A stretch of DNA of 64,000 bases, from assembly GCA_041736705.1 (NCBI GenBank), contig JBGSTC010000028.1:1-64000 (forward strand). The letters are read 5' to 3'. Made by a program: the position numbers and the translations under genes. This DNA is from GWE2-51-13 sp041736705. Lineage in GTDB: Bacteria > Bacillota_I > Bacilli_A > Erysipelotrichales > Erysipelotrichaceae. Under the pieces are notes generated by a model. The model ran no database searches and was not told where the DNA came from. It saw only the letters and a list, made by a program, of their open reading frames with translations. Each line of letters starts with the position of its first letter. Within the stretch, counting starts at the first letter, position 1. Positions 1-7,612 of the stretch are shown here, in pieces.

Positions 1-54
1 CGGATTTCCTTTTAATGCTTCGATTTCTTCCTGGGTGAATCTTACTTTTGCCAT
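1..54 (-). CDS. N-terminus of IS3-type HTH/transposase OrfA (partial)
   Basis: Eighteen codons are visible before the left edge, beginning MAKVRFTQEEIEALKGNP. The start ATG is at 54-52 with AGAGGATG a few bases before it. This opening resembles the start of helix-turn-helix OrfA proteins of IS3-group transposases in Bacillota, where a short lead-in precedes the HTH. Only the start is present, so family assignment rests on this similarity and on the IS-like terminus next to it. It could be another small HTH protein. Confidence 0.45.
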   Translation of the reverse strand, partial: MAKVRFTQEEIEALKGNP

Positions 55-83
55 TTTTCATCCTCTTTTCTTAGTATAGTAAA

Positions 84-131
84 ACCCCATAGGGGAGTCA
101 CGTGTTTTATTTCGTGTCTACTCTATGGGGT
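84..131. repeat. Hairpin at the insertion-sequence terminus
   Basis: An imperfect inverted repeat has arms at 84-102 (ACCCCATAGGGGAGTCACG) and 113-131 (CGTGTCTACTCTATGGGGT), about 19 bases each with three mismatches, around a 10-base AT-rich loop. It lies between the presumed IS end and the transposase start. Hairpins at this position in other insertion sequences limit transposase translation from read-through transcripts. That role is inferred here. Confidence 0.6.
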
Positions 132-134
132 ACA

Positions 135-456
135 GTTTAAAGATTGCTTCCTTATTTCAGATACATACAAAGATTTCAACACTTTGCTTAATGATATTCC
201 GGAATTGAGTAAAGTTTCAAAATTACGCGAAATAGCAATTATTAAGGGTGATTCAGGAACTACATCAGATCTTCTCTTTTCAACAGTAAGAAATGCACTG
301 GCACATGGCTCCTTTCTTGTATTAAACGAAGGAGGCACAACATTTTACATTATGGAAAATCGAAAGAATAATTTGATTAAAGCAAGAATGATTATTAAGG
401 AAAGCACACTTTATAAATGGATCGAAATTCTTAAAAGTGGATCAGTTATCGAATGA
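135..456 (+). pseudogene. HEPN-like protein, 5' end lost to IS insertion
   Basis: The reading frame is open from the IS terminus to the stop at 456 and encodes about 106 residues with no convincing start; a TTG at 184 is the first possible start but has no ribosome site. The sequence RNALAHGSF near the middle matches the R-x4-6-H catalytic motif of HEPN ribonuclease domains, and hydrophobic helices follow it. HEPN proteins are common in toxin-antitoxin and phage-defence loci. I infer that the insertion sequence removed the N-terminal part and the promoter, leaving a 3' fragment. The assignment rests on one motif, so a different helical protein is possible. Confidence 0.5.
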
Positions 457-464
457 CAATTTGA

Positions 465-496
465 TTAAACTAGTGCAATTTAGGTACCAAGATCTC
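465..496 (+). repeat. 3'-flanking repeat, copy A
   Basis: Eight bases after the HEPN-fragment stop there is TTAAACTAGTGCAATTT, then eight bases, then AGATCTC. The same two blocks in the same order and with nearly the same spacing follow the next gene, at 1525-1558. The function is unknown. Confidence 0.5.
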
Positions 497-683
497 TGAA
501 GCAAATAGTATATTTGGCACATGCAAGAACTACAGCGATGGAGTATTTAGTAATATAGAAGCGAGAGAAATACAAAAATCGGAGCATCAACTATATTTTA
601 AAGGATCTCGACAAGTCACACATTCATGCACTATGGCTCATAGTTATATCACCAAACAGATAAATTGAATCCAGTAAATTTAT

Positions 684-690
684 AAGGAGG
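684..690 (+). promoter_or_regulatory. Strong ribosome binding site before a non-ATG start
   Basis: AAGGAGG lies 6 bases before an in-frame ATA (697) and 9 bases before an ATC (700). No ATG, GTG or TTG exists in the right window, so this site decides where the HNH-like protein begins. Confidence 0.7.
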
Positions 691-696
691 AGAAAA

Positions 697-1488
697 ATAA
701 TCAGAAAATCTAAAATTGGGGAATGCGTAATTTGTGGTAAGAGCGGGAATTTGTCTTTCGAACATATTCCGCCAGAATCTGCATTCAATTCAAGCAGAGT
801 TAAGAGTTATAATGTTATTGACTTAGTAACAGATGAGGGAAAATTCCCGTGGGAATTTTCGAAGTTTAAGTATGCAAAAGAACAGCAGAAAGGAAGTGGG
901 TACAATGCACTTTGCACAGAATGCAACAGTAAATTTGGGCATTGGTATGTCCCTCACTATACAAAATTCACCAAAACAATTGAAAAATGCGTTGTCGAGG
1001 AGCTAGCAAAGAAAAGTGATCTTACAAATATCACAATAAGATTCAACAATATTCCATTGCTTCCAATCATAAAGCAGATAGTTTTAATGTTTTGCGTAGT
1101 AAATAATTCGTGCTTTGATGACGAAACTATACGGCAATTTCTTCTGAATCGAGATTTTCACTATATTGATAAATCCAAATATCGCATTGGTATATACTAT
1201 AACCTTGGACCATTTCAAAAACAGATACCATTAGCATGTATGTGCACAGGTAATCCACCGCAAAATATAGTCTTGTCCGAAATTAGTAATTATCCACTTG
1301 GCTTCATTCTACATTTAAATCCAAAACCGGATTTGAAAAGCTTAGCCTTCGATATAACTGACTTTGCGTATTCGACATTTGATGAAAAATCAAATATTGA
1401 TATTTCGCTAAATTTACTTGAAAGCAACATTCCTTTTCCAAATGATTTTAGAAGCAAAAAGGAGATAATGATTCACTCGAAAAGATAG
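697..1488 (+). CDS. HNH-like treble-clef protein, probable endonuclease
   Basis: I place the start at ATA 697 or ATC 700 because a full AAGGAGG lies just upstream and because the essential N-terminal zinc knuckle CVICGK is encoded before the first conventional start (TTG 751). The N-terminal 80 residues show CxxC, then FEHIPPESAFN, then CTECNSKFGHW. This order of a first Cys pair, a His-containing core and a second Cys pair with Asn is typical of treble-clef HNH nucleases. The remaining 180 residues have no motif I recognise. The gene sits in an AT-rich island next to a HEPN fragment and a DUF4238 gene, which fits a phage-defence or mobile-element role. The unusual start could be a mutated ATG, in which case expression would be low. 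Confidence 0.6.
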   Translation: MIRKSKIGECVICGKSGNLSFEHIPPESAFNSSRVKSYNVIDLVTDEGKFPWEFSKFKYAKEQQKGSGYNALCTECNSKFGHWYVPHYTKFTKTIEKCVVEELAKKSDLTNITIRFNNIPLLPIIKQIVLMFCVVNNSCFDDETIRQFLLNRDFHYIDKSKYRIGIYYNLGPFQKQIPLACMCTGNPPQNIVLSEISNYPLGFILHLNPKPDLKSLAFDITDFAYSTFDEKSNIDISLNLLESNIPFPNDFRSKKEIMIHSKR

Positions 1489-1903
1489 AATGAAATCATT
1501 GATAACCTCAATTGGGAAATCGGCTTAACTGGAGTGCAATTTGAATAAAAGAGATCTCAGGTCGGGTTACATACATATAAAATTAGTACAATTGCTGAAT
1601 ACTATTAGTCAGCTCCACGATTTTCGATATCATGGTAAGGACACATTAAGAATCCGATATGGCCCTTCCCCCACCGATACGTAGCGACTAGGTGCAACCC
1701 CTAAGGGTAATCTACTCTATTGTTGAGCAATCTTCGTATATGTGATGTATCTATCTATCCAATATGCCTCAATGGTGAGACGTGATCACACAGAAAATAG
1801 CAGAGAGGTAATACCTACACTTTGATAAATCGCGCAATCGCGGCTTCGTATGGAGACCACCGAATATTTCAAGAACTATCACGCAAGTTGAATGGGGGAT
1901 GAA
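1489..1903. other. Intergenic stretch without a gene
   Basis: About 415 bases separate the HNH-like gene from the DUF4238 gene. Apart from the repeat copy at 1525-1558 I see no ORF of credible length, no tRNA-like cloverleaf and no clear terminator. The DUF4238 promoter presumably lies near its right end. Confidence 0.5.
1525..1558 (+). repeat. 3'-flanking repeat, copy B
   Basis: TTAACTGGAGTGCAATTT, nine bases, then AGATCTC. It begins 37 bases after the HNH-like stop. The ten bases AGTGCAATTT and the seven bases AGATCTC are identical to copy A at 465-496. Confidence 0.5.
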
Positions 1904-2917
1904 ATGGTAATTCAAGAACACTATGTGCCACAATTCTACTTAAGGCAATTTTCTACAAATGACAAAAAGACTGAAATCAATGTATTTGATAAGCGGACAA
2001 GATCTGTAAGGCTAAATCAGAGGATTAGAAAAGTTGCGTGTGAAAGACATTTCTATGATATAGATTGGAATAACAATGATGTAATCGAACATTATGGAAA
2101 ACAGCTAGGCGAAAAGTATAATTTTGATAATCAAGTTCTTGAAAAGATCTTTGATACCAAAATTGAAAATCCAATGTCGAAAATAGTTGCTGAATTAGAT
2201 TTGATGATTTCAACTAACAATATAATAGGCAGCAGAATTTCTTGGCTAAAACAAGAAAATAAAGTCATAATAGCACAGTTCATTGCTACCCAACATATTA
2301 GGACTAAAGAATCAAGAGTTAAAATAGCTCAACTTTTTTCTGTGCTAGAAGAGTCTCTAAAAAACATGATTATTGGGAAAAAGTATTCTCAACAAATTGC
2401 TGATATAATCGAAAGTACACCAATTTATAGCGAAAATAAATCACTCCAAAATATAATTACTCTTGAAATGGTTGAAGAAGAATTAACTAACAAAGTGAGA
2501 ACATCTGCACTTTTAGATTATGTTTACGTTATCGGATACAATGATTCAGATCGTGATTTCGTTACATCGGATAATCCGATAACTATCTATATACCTGAAG
2601 AAAGAAGAAGTGGGGGAATTCTTTCGAAGAAGTGCGTAATTATCTATCCATTGTCCCCGAGGATAGTATTGATTCTGTTCGAAAAGTCGAACTTTAGTAG
2701 GGGAGGTAACTGGGTTTCAAATAGAGTTATTTTAATGGATGAAAGTACAATCGATGCTATGAATAGTCTGCAATTTGTTTCTAGTTACTCAAGTGTCTTT
2801 TCCAGATCATGTAATTTCGATTTTGCACATAAGATGATAGATAGTATACCTCTAGATTTTGATATCCTAAATTATCCAAGAGTCACTTCTAACCAGATAT
2901 CAAAAAAAGACAAATAA
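1904..2917 (+). CDS. DUF4238 domain protein
   Basis: The protein opens with MVIQEHYVPQFYLRQFS, followed by an INVFD segment, which is the hallmark N-terminus of DUF4238. I chose ATG 1904 over the ATG at 1892 because GGGGGATG lies at the right distance before 1904 and family members start only a few residues before the HYVPQFYL motif. The length of 337 residues is usual. The middle holds a conserved-looking DFVTSDNPI segment, also typical. The biochemical role is not established; members are often found on accessory islands and near defence genes, as here. The AT-rich codon use matches its island neighbours and not the chromosome to the right. Confidence 0.75.
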   Translation: MVIQEHYVPQFYLRQFSTNDKKTEINVFDKRTRSVRLNQRIRKVACERHFYDIDWNNNDVIEHYGKQLGEKYNFDNQVLEKIFDTKIENPMSKIVAELDLMISTNNIIGSRISWLKQENKVIIAQFIATQHIRTKESRVKIAQLFSVLEESLKNMIIGKKYSQQIADIIESTPIYSENKSLQNIITLEMVEEELTNKVRTSALLDYVYVIGYNDSDRDFVTSDNPITIYIPEERRSGGILSKKCVIIYPLSPRIVLILFEKSNFSRGGNWVSNRVILMDESTIDAMNSLQFVSSYSSVFSRSCNFDFAHKMIDSIPLDFDILNYPRVTSNQISKKDK

Positions 2918-2999
2918 TGAATTTCTCTGGAGAACTATTTCTCAATACAAAACTAAAGGGAATGTGTTCGTTCATGAATATTTGGATATAATTCTGATT

Positions 3000-3572
3000 C
3001 TATTTTTTTCTGCCATTTCTTACTAAACGTGGCGATTTTAGATTGCTGCTTGGATCAAAAGCTTGTCCTGCTGTACGATGAATATAGTTTTCATAGAAAT
3101 TACGTTTACTAAAATATGGTGACTGTTTTCTTATTTGAGATCTAGAAGGTTTCTCGTCAGAGCTTTCTTGAGCAACTTCTTTTCTTTTCGTGGTTATTTT
3201 AGCGGATTCAATTAGATCTCTTTCTCTTGCGTTCTTGAGAACTAGATTGTAATTTTGTAGATACCCTTCAAACTTTTTGAATTTCAAAATTTCATCTTCT
3301 TTCCCCAATACTAAGAACGAGACTTTGTTAGAGTCTAAAATGTTTATAAACATCTTAAGCTTATCCCAGGTAATCAGAATAAACTCAATATTAGAATCGG
3401 CTGATATATCAGGAATCACATTTTTAGATATATAGAAATCATTTAAGAAATACTTGTAGAGCAAAATGTCATCATCCTGAATACAATACTTACTATCTAG
3501 AATTTGTTTTATGACAACAATCTCTGAATATTTTTTTTTATAGTATCTAGAGAACTTATTCAATTTGTCCAT
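3000..3572 (-). CDS. Unknown protein on the accessory island
   Basis: The 190-residue product is rich in Lys, Asp, Ile and Tyr in its first 120 residues, with alternating hydrophobic segments, and ends in a basic Ser/Arg/Lys-rich tail with FSKRNFYENYIHRTAG. I place the start at the ATG 3572, because AAAGGTGG directly precedes it, not at the upstream GTG 3578. I do not recognise a domain. The basic tail might bind nucleic acid or a membrane surface, but that is only a guess. It is transcribed against the DUF4238 gene and its codon use is AT-rich like the rest of the island. Confidence 0.5.
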   Translation of the reverse strand: MDKLNKFSRYYKKKYSEIVVIKQILDSKYCIQDDDILLYKYFLNDFYISKNVIPDISADSNIEFILITWDKLKMFINILDSNKVSFLVLGKEDEILKFKKFEGYLQNYNLVLKNARERDLIESAKITTKRKEVAQESSDEKPSRSQIRKQSPYFSKRNFYENYIHRTAGQAFDPSSNLKSPRLVRNGRKK

Positions 3573-3656
3573 ATCCACCTTTCGCTTAACTAGCTTTATT
3601 TTCTCTATCTAGTTTTAACATATTATCGATGATGTTGCTTTAACTGAATTGAATAT

Positions 3657-4128
3657 TTAAATACAACTTGTAGTTTCAGGTTTAGATACTTTACCACTTA
3701 CGTGTCTAATAATAACAGATGAATTTCCAATTCCAGTAAAACCACTCCCATTTCTCGAATCACCGACTTTCATAACACTAACTTTCTTAGCTTCTCCACC
3801 ATTCGATACAGGTACAACACAAAAGGCAGAATCTCGTATCGAGATTTTAACTGACTTTCTTACATAAGGAGACGTTGAACCAGTAACTTCAAAACTTAAA
3901 TTTAAAATTTATAGTCTTTTGATCGCAGTTCAACAACTAGCGCAAATTCTAGATCGCTATAAAAAGTACAGTTACATATAGAATTATAACTTACGTCTAA
4001 ACCAGTAGTCATTACTCTTTCATCAATTATCCCTCTATATTATTTTATGTTAAATCTAAACTTGTACGGGACTTACAACCAGTAAGATAAATTAACAAAA
4101 GCGAAATCAATATTTCTTTCCTAAACAT
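3657..4128 (-). pseudogene. Decayed lipoprotein gene
   Basis: The ATG at 4128 is followed by a lipoprotein signal peptide, MFRKEILISLLLIYLTGC, with the lipobox LTGC, but the frame stops after 27 codons. Further on, other frames carry stretches that read like the rest of a secreted protein: one containing LDVSYNSICNCTFYSDLEF and a final one of about 80 codons with VSVMKVGDSRNGSGFTGIG, which ends at 3657. At least two frame changes are needed to join them. I conclude this is a pseudogene of a small surface lipoprotein. The family is not recognisable. Confidence 0.55.
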
Positions 4129-4521
4129 ATTTATCCTACTTGATATACAAATTACGACACTCGAATTTTTTAGGTCAACTTTTGTGGTTCTACAATGTTA
4201 AAGTTGCATGCGCACAAAGGAAAAAAAGCATGGTAGCAGAAGCAGATACAACCCGGAAGTTCTTACACTTCACTTTGGGAATGAGGACTTACAATACTTT
4301 GTTCCAATCAATGGCAGTCGAGGAATTTAGTAAATTATCCGTCTAGAATACTAAACTTCAAGCGAAAAAATGTTAAACTAACACCTCGTGCTATATTATC
4401 ATTAATCGATTTCCTCTAGAAATTTTATCAAAATACCAATGTTCTTGTGCATTTGCTTTATTTTCATCATAATCTATACACTAGTGTTCTGCTCTCCGTG
4501 ATGGCACCATTTTTAATCAAG

Positions 4522-4543
4522 GCCCGATATTTCGGGCTTTTTT
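4522..4543 (+). terminator. Rho-independent terminator
   Basis: GCCCGA and TCGGGC form a stem around a 4-base loop, followed by seven T residues. On the minus strand the stem is followed by a shorter T-rich stretch. It marks the right end of the island and may be the remnant of a lost gene's 3' end. Confidence 0.7.
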
Positions 4544-4609
4544 ATGTCTACATCATCCTGACACTCTGACTCGATCGACTTCCGGGATCGAATCAAAAAA
4601 CAGCGATCG

Positions 4610-4625
4610 ACATCGATATCGATGT
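4610..4625. promoter_or_regulatory. Perfect 16-bp palindrome
   Basis: ACATCGATATCGATGT is fully self-complementary and lies about 310 bases before the MtlR-type regulator. It may be an operator, but no second copy is visible in the window and ATCGAT is common in this genome, so chance is possible. Confidence 0.25.
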
Positions 4626-4768
4626 ACTTCCATCCATATAAGAAGCGAAACTATGGTAAAATCTCACAAGGGAAGTCATTGGCCTTGGGATGGGCGCAAT
4701 CCATCACATGCAGGCCAGGTTTCCTTTTTTTATCCACTACAGATAGATACAAAGAAAGATTTTGTGAA

Positions 4769-4782
4769 TGTAAGCGCTTGAT
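4769..4782 (+). promoter_or_regulatory. Possible catabolite-responsive (cre-like) site
   Basis: TGTAAGCGCTTGAT matches the conserved core of CcpA cre boxes (TG-x-AA-x-CG-x-T) but its 3' half departs from the consensus CA end. It sits 150 bases before a PTS regulator, where carbon catabolite control would be expected. Confidence 0.3.
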
Positions 4783-4791
4783 TGTTCGAAA

Positions 4792-4813
4792 TTTACCACA
4801 ATGATGTGGAAAG
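4792..4813. promoter_or_regulatory. Dyad operator-like element, copy 1
   Basis: The 22 bases contain CCACAATGATGTGGAAAG, with CCACA and TGTGG as inverted arms. The same 22 bases with one change recur at 10684-10705 before the dehydrogenase operon. In both places TGACC follows shortly after. I infer a binding site for a transcription factor acting on both operons. Confidence 0.5.
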
Positions 4814-4934
4814 AACACTGACCACACGATGCGATTCTTTCTTGGCCTTATGCGTTAAGATATGTGCAAGGCAGAATTGCACGAAAAAAGCATCGTGTGC
4901 ATAGGCAACATCACGCATCAAAGAATGAGGGCCC

Positions 4935-6884
4935 ATGAACAGAAAAGAAGAAATCGTCAAATTCATCCTAAATGAGAAAACACTTGTCAGTGTCGATGTG
5001 ATCGCGAAAGCGATCAATGCCTCTCCCAAGACGGTTCGTAACGAGCTTGATTTAATCGCGCCCATCCTTCAGGAACACAACCTGTCGATCATCCGGAAAC
5101 CCGGTCAAGGCGTCGCGATCGATGGGGATCCCGCGGATAAGCAGCAGTTGTTGAACTATTTCAAGACGAAGCATGATACGAGTTATCTCTCTCCCGCCGA
5201 TCGGCAACGCAGCATCTTGTCGAAACTCTATGCGGAAAACCGACCGTTGATGATCAAGGAACTTAGCTTGGACTATTATGTCAGCCGTTCGACCATCACT
5301 AAGGATATCAGCGAAATCAACGAGATGATCAAGGACTTCAACCTGGTCGTGGACTATCAAAAGGGCGAAGGTATCGTCATCGTCGGAGAAGAAGCGGATA
5401 AACGGAAAGCGTTGGCGAAACTCGTTCCGTTTGAAGAGAACAAGAATCTGGTCTACTACATCCACGACGATCAAGGGTCCCACTCCTTCATGAGCCGTTT
5501 CCAAAACGCGCTTCAATTGGATTTCAAGAAAGTGGAAGAAATCGTTGCGGAAGCCGAGAACAAGCTGGGTTATGCCTTCTCGACCGAAGCACGAATCAAC
5601 CTCATCATCCATATCGCCATCGCCATACGCCGGACCCAACAAGGTTACAACATCCGTTTGACGCAAGAATTGATCCACGCGTTGGACGATCAGAAAGAAT
5701 ACGCGATCGCCTTTGAGACCTCAGAGCGGATCAATGCGGAATTCGACGTCCAGTTGTCGCAAACCGAAACCTACTATATCCTGCTTCACTTCATGGGGGC
5801 GAAACGTGTCAAGGAAGGGCTCAACGTCCTCAACTTCAAACTCTCGTCGGACACCCCGGTGTTGGAAGACCTGATTCTGAAGTTCATCCAGAACCTGCAA
5901 ATCGAACTGGGGTTGTTTCTTGAATCGGATACACAGTTGTTCAACAGTCTGATGCTTCATCTGAAGCCCACCATCAACCGTTTGATCTATGGACTTTCCT
6001 TGGAAAACCCGATGTATGAAGAAATCAAGTTCTCCTACCCGTCGATTTATAACGCGGTCGCCAATAACGTCTACTTGTTTCGTAATATGTTCCACATCGA
6101 AATGCCGCCCAACGAGATCGCCTATCTGGTCTTGCATATCGCCGCGGCACGCGAGCGCAACATCAAACCGATCCGTGTCCTGGTGATGTGCGCCAGCGGG
6201 ATCGGAACTTCGCAGTTGATCGTCGCCAAGTTGAAGCGCGCCTTCAGTAACCTCGAGATCGTCGATGTCATCTCGACCATGGATGTCAGTAACTACGATG
6301 AAACGATGATCGATCTGATCATCTCGACCGTCGCCGTCCAATCCAAGGTCAAAACGATCGTCATCAACGCCCTTCTCTCCCAATACGACATGAACGCGAT
6401 CCGTGAAATCGTCGAAGGGAAGAAGATCCAGAGTACGTCCAAGGTAAGGTTGTATAAAGAAGACATCCATCTCATGGTCGATCTGAAGACCAAGGAAGAC
6501 ATACTCAGCTTCATGGCGCGGCATCTCAGCGCGAAGAACCATGTCACCGAAGACTACCTGGATAGCCTGTGGGAAAGGGAAGCGATGGGACCGACGGTCA
6601 TTTCATCTCTGATCGCGATTCCGCACGGTACGTTTGAAACCGTCCTCAAGAGTACGGTGCAAGTCATCACGCTCGCCCATCCCGTGCTTTGGGACGACGA
6701 ACATGAAGTACGTCTGATCCTCAATGTCGCGGCGACGAAAGAAGACGCAACTGACTATATCCCGTTCTTCACCCATCTCGCGGATACTTCGGAGGACCTT
6801 GAGTTATGGAATCGGATCTGCGCGATGAAACACAAAGAGGATCTTGCCCTGGCGTTAAGCGAAATCCTGATGATCCGCGTCTAG
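4935..6884 (+). CDS. MtlR/BglG-type PRD-containing PTS regulator
   Basis: The 649-residue protein has the full layout of MtlR-like transcription activators. Two N-terminal HTH domains (residues 1-150) are followed by two PTS regulation domains (about 180-390), a galactitol-type IIB-like domain with MCASGIGTS around Cys419, and a fructose/mannitol-type IIA-like domain with IPHGT at His564. Such proteins sense the phosphorylation state of HPr and the cognate IIB and switch on the adjacent PTS operon. The start ATG 4935 is preceded by AATGAGGG. The genes immediately downstream encode a galactitol-type PTS, which is the likely target. The inducing sugar cannot be read from the sequence. All expected phosphorylation sites appear intact. 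Confidence 0.88.
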   Translation: MNRKEEIVKFILNEKTLVSVDVIAKAINASPKTVRNELDLIAPILQEHNLSIIRKPGQGVAIDGDPADKQQLLNYFKTKHDTSYLSPADRQRSILSKLYAENRPLMIKELSLDYYVSRSTITKDISEINEMIKDFNLVVDYQKGEGIVIVGEEADKRKALAKLVPFEENKNLVYYIHDDQGSHSFMSRFQNALQLDFKKVEEIVAEAENKLGYAFSTEARINLIIHIAIAIRRTQQGYNIRLTQELIHALDDQKEYAIAFETSERINAEFDVQLSQTETYYILLHFMGAKRVKEGLNVLNFKLSSDTPVLEDLILKFIQNLQIELGLFLESDTQLFNSLMLHLKPTINRLIYGLSLENPMYEEIKFSYPSIYNAVANNVYLFRNMFHIEMPPNEIAYLVLHIAAARERNIKPIRVLVMCASGIGTSQLIVAKLKRAFSNLEIVDVISTMDVSNYDETMIDLIISTVAVQSKVKTIVINALLSQYDMNAIREIVEGKKIQSTSKVRLYKEDIHLMVDLKTKEDILSFMARHLSAKNHVTEDYLDSLWEREAMGPTVISSLIAIPHGTFETVLKSTVQVITLAHPVLWDDEHEVRLILNVAATKEDATDYIPFFTHLADTSEDLELWNRICAMKHKEDLALALSEILMIRV

Positions 6885-6938
6885 CCGTCGACGCAAAGGC
6901 AGTGTTGAAATACGACGTCATAAAATGTGAGGTAACCT

Positions 6939-7136
6939 ATGAGGGGAATCGTAAAATTCTATAGCCTTGTGAAAGGCGCAGGCGTGATCGTCGCGGACGA
7001 CCACAAAGAATATCCATTCAAGATGGCGGACATCGTCGGGGTCGGACTCCGTCGGTTGAGTGAGAACCAAGCGGTGGAATTCACGCCGAAGGACTTCAAG
7101 GCGACGCAGATCGTCGCCCCGGGGGAAAACGCATGA
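6939..7136 (+). CDS. Cold-shock-domain-like mini-protein
   Basis: The 65-residue product follows the outline of a cold-shock domain: GIVKFYSLVKGAGVIVAD at the start, a central segment in the place of the VFVHFS strand, then LSENQAVEF near the end. The aromatic residues of the RNP1 motif (KGFGFI) are replaced, as KGAGVI, so nucleic-acid binding may be weak or altered. The gene lies between the PTS regulator and the IIA gene, and its stop overlaps the IIA start by four bases, so it is translationally coupled to the PTS. This placement is unusual for a Csp. It may be an RNA- or DNA-binding cofactor of the operon or have another role. Confidence 0.5.
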   Translation: MRGIVKFYSLVKGAGVIVADDHKEYPFKMADIVGVGLRRLSENQAVEFTPKDFKATQIVAPGENA

Positions 7137-7591
7137 GCACGCTCTTCAATCCGAAACTGATGGTGCTGGATCTTGAAGCGTCCACCGTGACCGAGGTTCT
7201 TACCCGTCTATCCAACCGCTTAATCGCGGAAGGATACGTCAAAGAAAGCTTCACCCGGGCGATCCTTGAGCGGGAAACGGAATTCTCGACCGGTTTACCC
7301 GGTTTAGGCCGGGGGGTTGCGATCCCGCATGCGGATCCCGAACATGTGAACGCCTCCGTGATGGCGGTCGGTATCCTACGTAATCCCGTTCAATTCAAAA
7401 TGATGGGTAATCATGATGAAACGATCGAAGTGGAAGTCGTGTTCATGTTGGCGCTGAAGGAATCGCATTCGCATATGTCGGTCTTACAGAGTTTGATGGA
7501 TGTGATTCAGAATGAAAGCTTACTGAAGCAGATCAAAGAAGCAGCCACTCAGGATACGTTGTTTCAACTCATGAGTGCTAATATTGCTTGA
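7133..7591 (+). CDS. gatA: PTS galactitol/fructose-type enzyme IIA
   Basis: The 152-residue protein is a fructose/mannitol-superfamily IIA domain. The phosphorylated histidine is His66 in the motif GVAIPHAD, and it is followed by the usual LxLKESxSHMxxLQxL segment. It accepts phosphate from HPr and passes it to the IIB partner encoded next. Length and motif spacing match GatA proteins. The start overlaps the previous stop, ATGA-type, and the IIB gene begins 21 bases downstream, so the genes form one operon. The sugar is not defined by the sequence; galactitol, other polyols and pentitols are all possible. Confidence 0.85.
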   Translation: MSTLFNPKLMVLDLEASTVTEVLTRLSNRLIAEGYVKESFTRAILERETEFSTGLPGLGRGVAIPHADPEHVNASVMAVGILRNPVQFKMMGNHDETIEVEVVFMLALKESHSHMSVLQSLMDVIQNESLLKQIKEAATQDTLFQLMSANIA

Positions 7592-7612
7592 TGAAAAAGA
7601 AAGGAGGTGGCG

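Larger units (their letters stand above)
1..134 (-). mobile_element. Terminal part of an IS3-family-like insertion sequence
   Basis: On the minus strand the element would begin at base 134 with TGTACCCC, the TG start usual for IS3-group elements, and run off the left edge of the window. It contains a terminal hairpin, a short leader with the ribosome site AGAGGATG, and the first codons of a transposase-like ORF. Immediately to its right, in plus orientation, lies a gene that has no start of its own, so the element appears to have inserted into it. The other IS end and the target duplication lie outside the window, so the exact boundary is an inference from the hairpin and the TG/CA rule. Confidence 0.6.
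4129..4934. other. Island-to-chromosome junction and PTS control region
   Basis: About 800 bases carry no gene I can support. A 68-codon frame at 4140-4346 lacks a ribosome site and resembles nothing known to me. The AT-rich island composition ends near 4500, where there is a terminator. The rest, up to the MtlR-type regulator, has a 16-base palindrome, a cre-like sequence and a dyad shared with the dehydrogenase operon, so it is probably the control region of the PTS operon. Confidence 0.5.

Noticed and set aside
1695..1712. Possible second insertion-sequence end (TCTACTCTAT shared with the left IS terminus)
   Set aside because: Only ten bases match, the outer TGTACCCC is not present and there is no transposase remnant.
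450..1760. Integron-like attC sites in the AT-rich island
   Set aside because: GCTTAAC near 1524 and GTTGAGC near 1711 match attC core boxes, but they are too far apart and no paired inner arms are present, and no integrase is seen.
4140..4346. 68-codon frame with an ATA/ATT-type start
   Set aside because: It has no ribosome site and no recognisable motif, and the region lies in decayed island DNA.
5052..6547. Long minus-strand frames opposite the MtlR-type regulator
   Set aside because: They are by-products of the codon use of the real gene, with no ribosome sites and low-complexity products.
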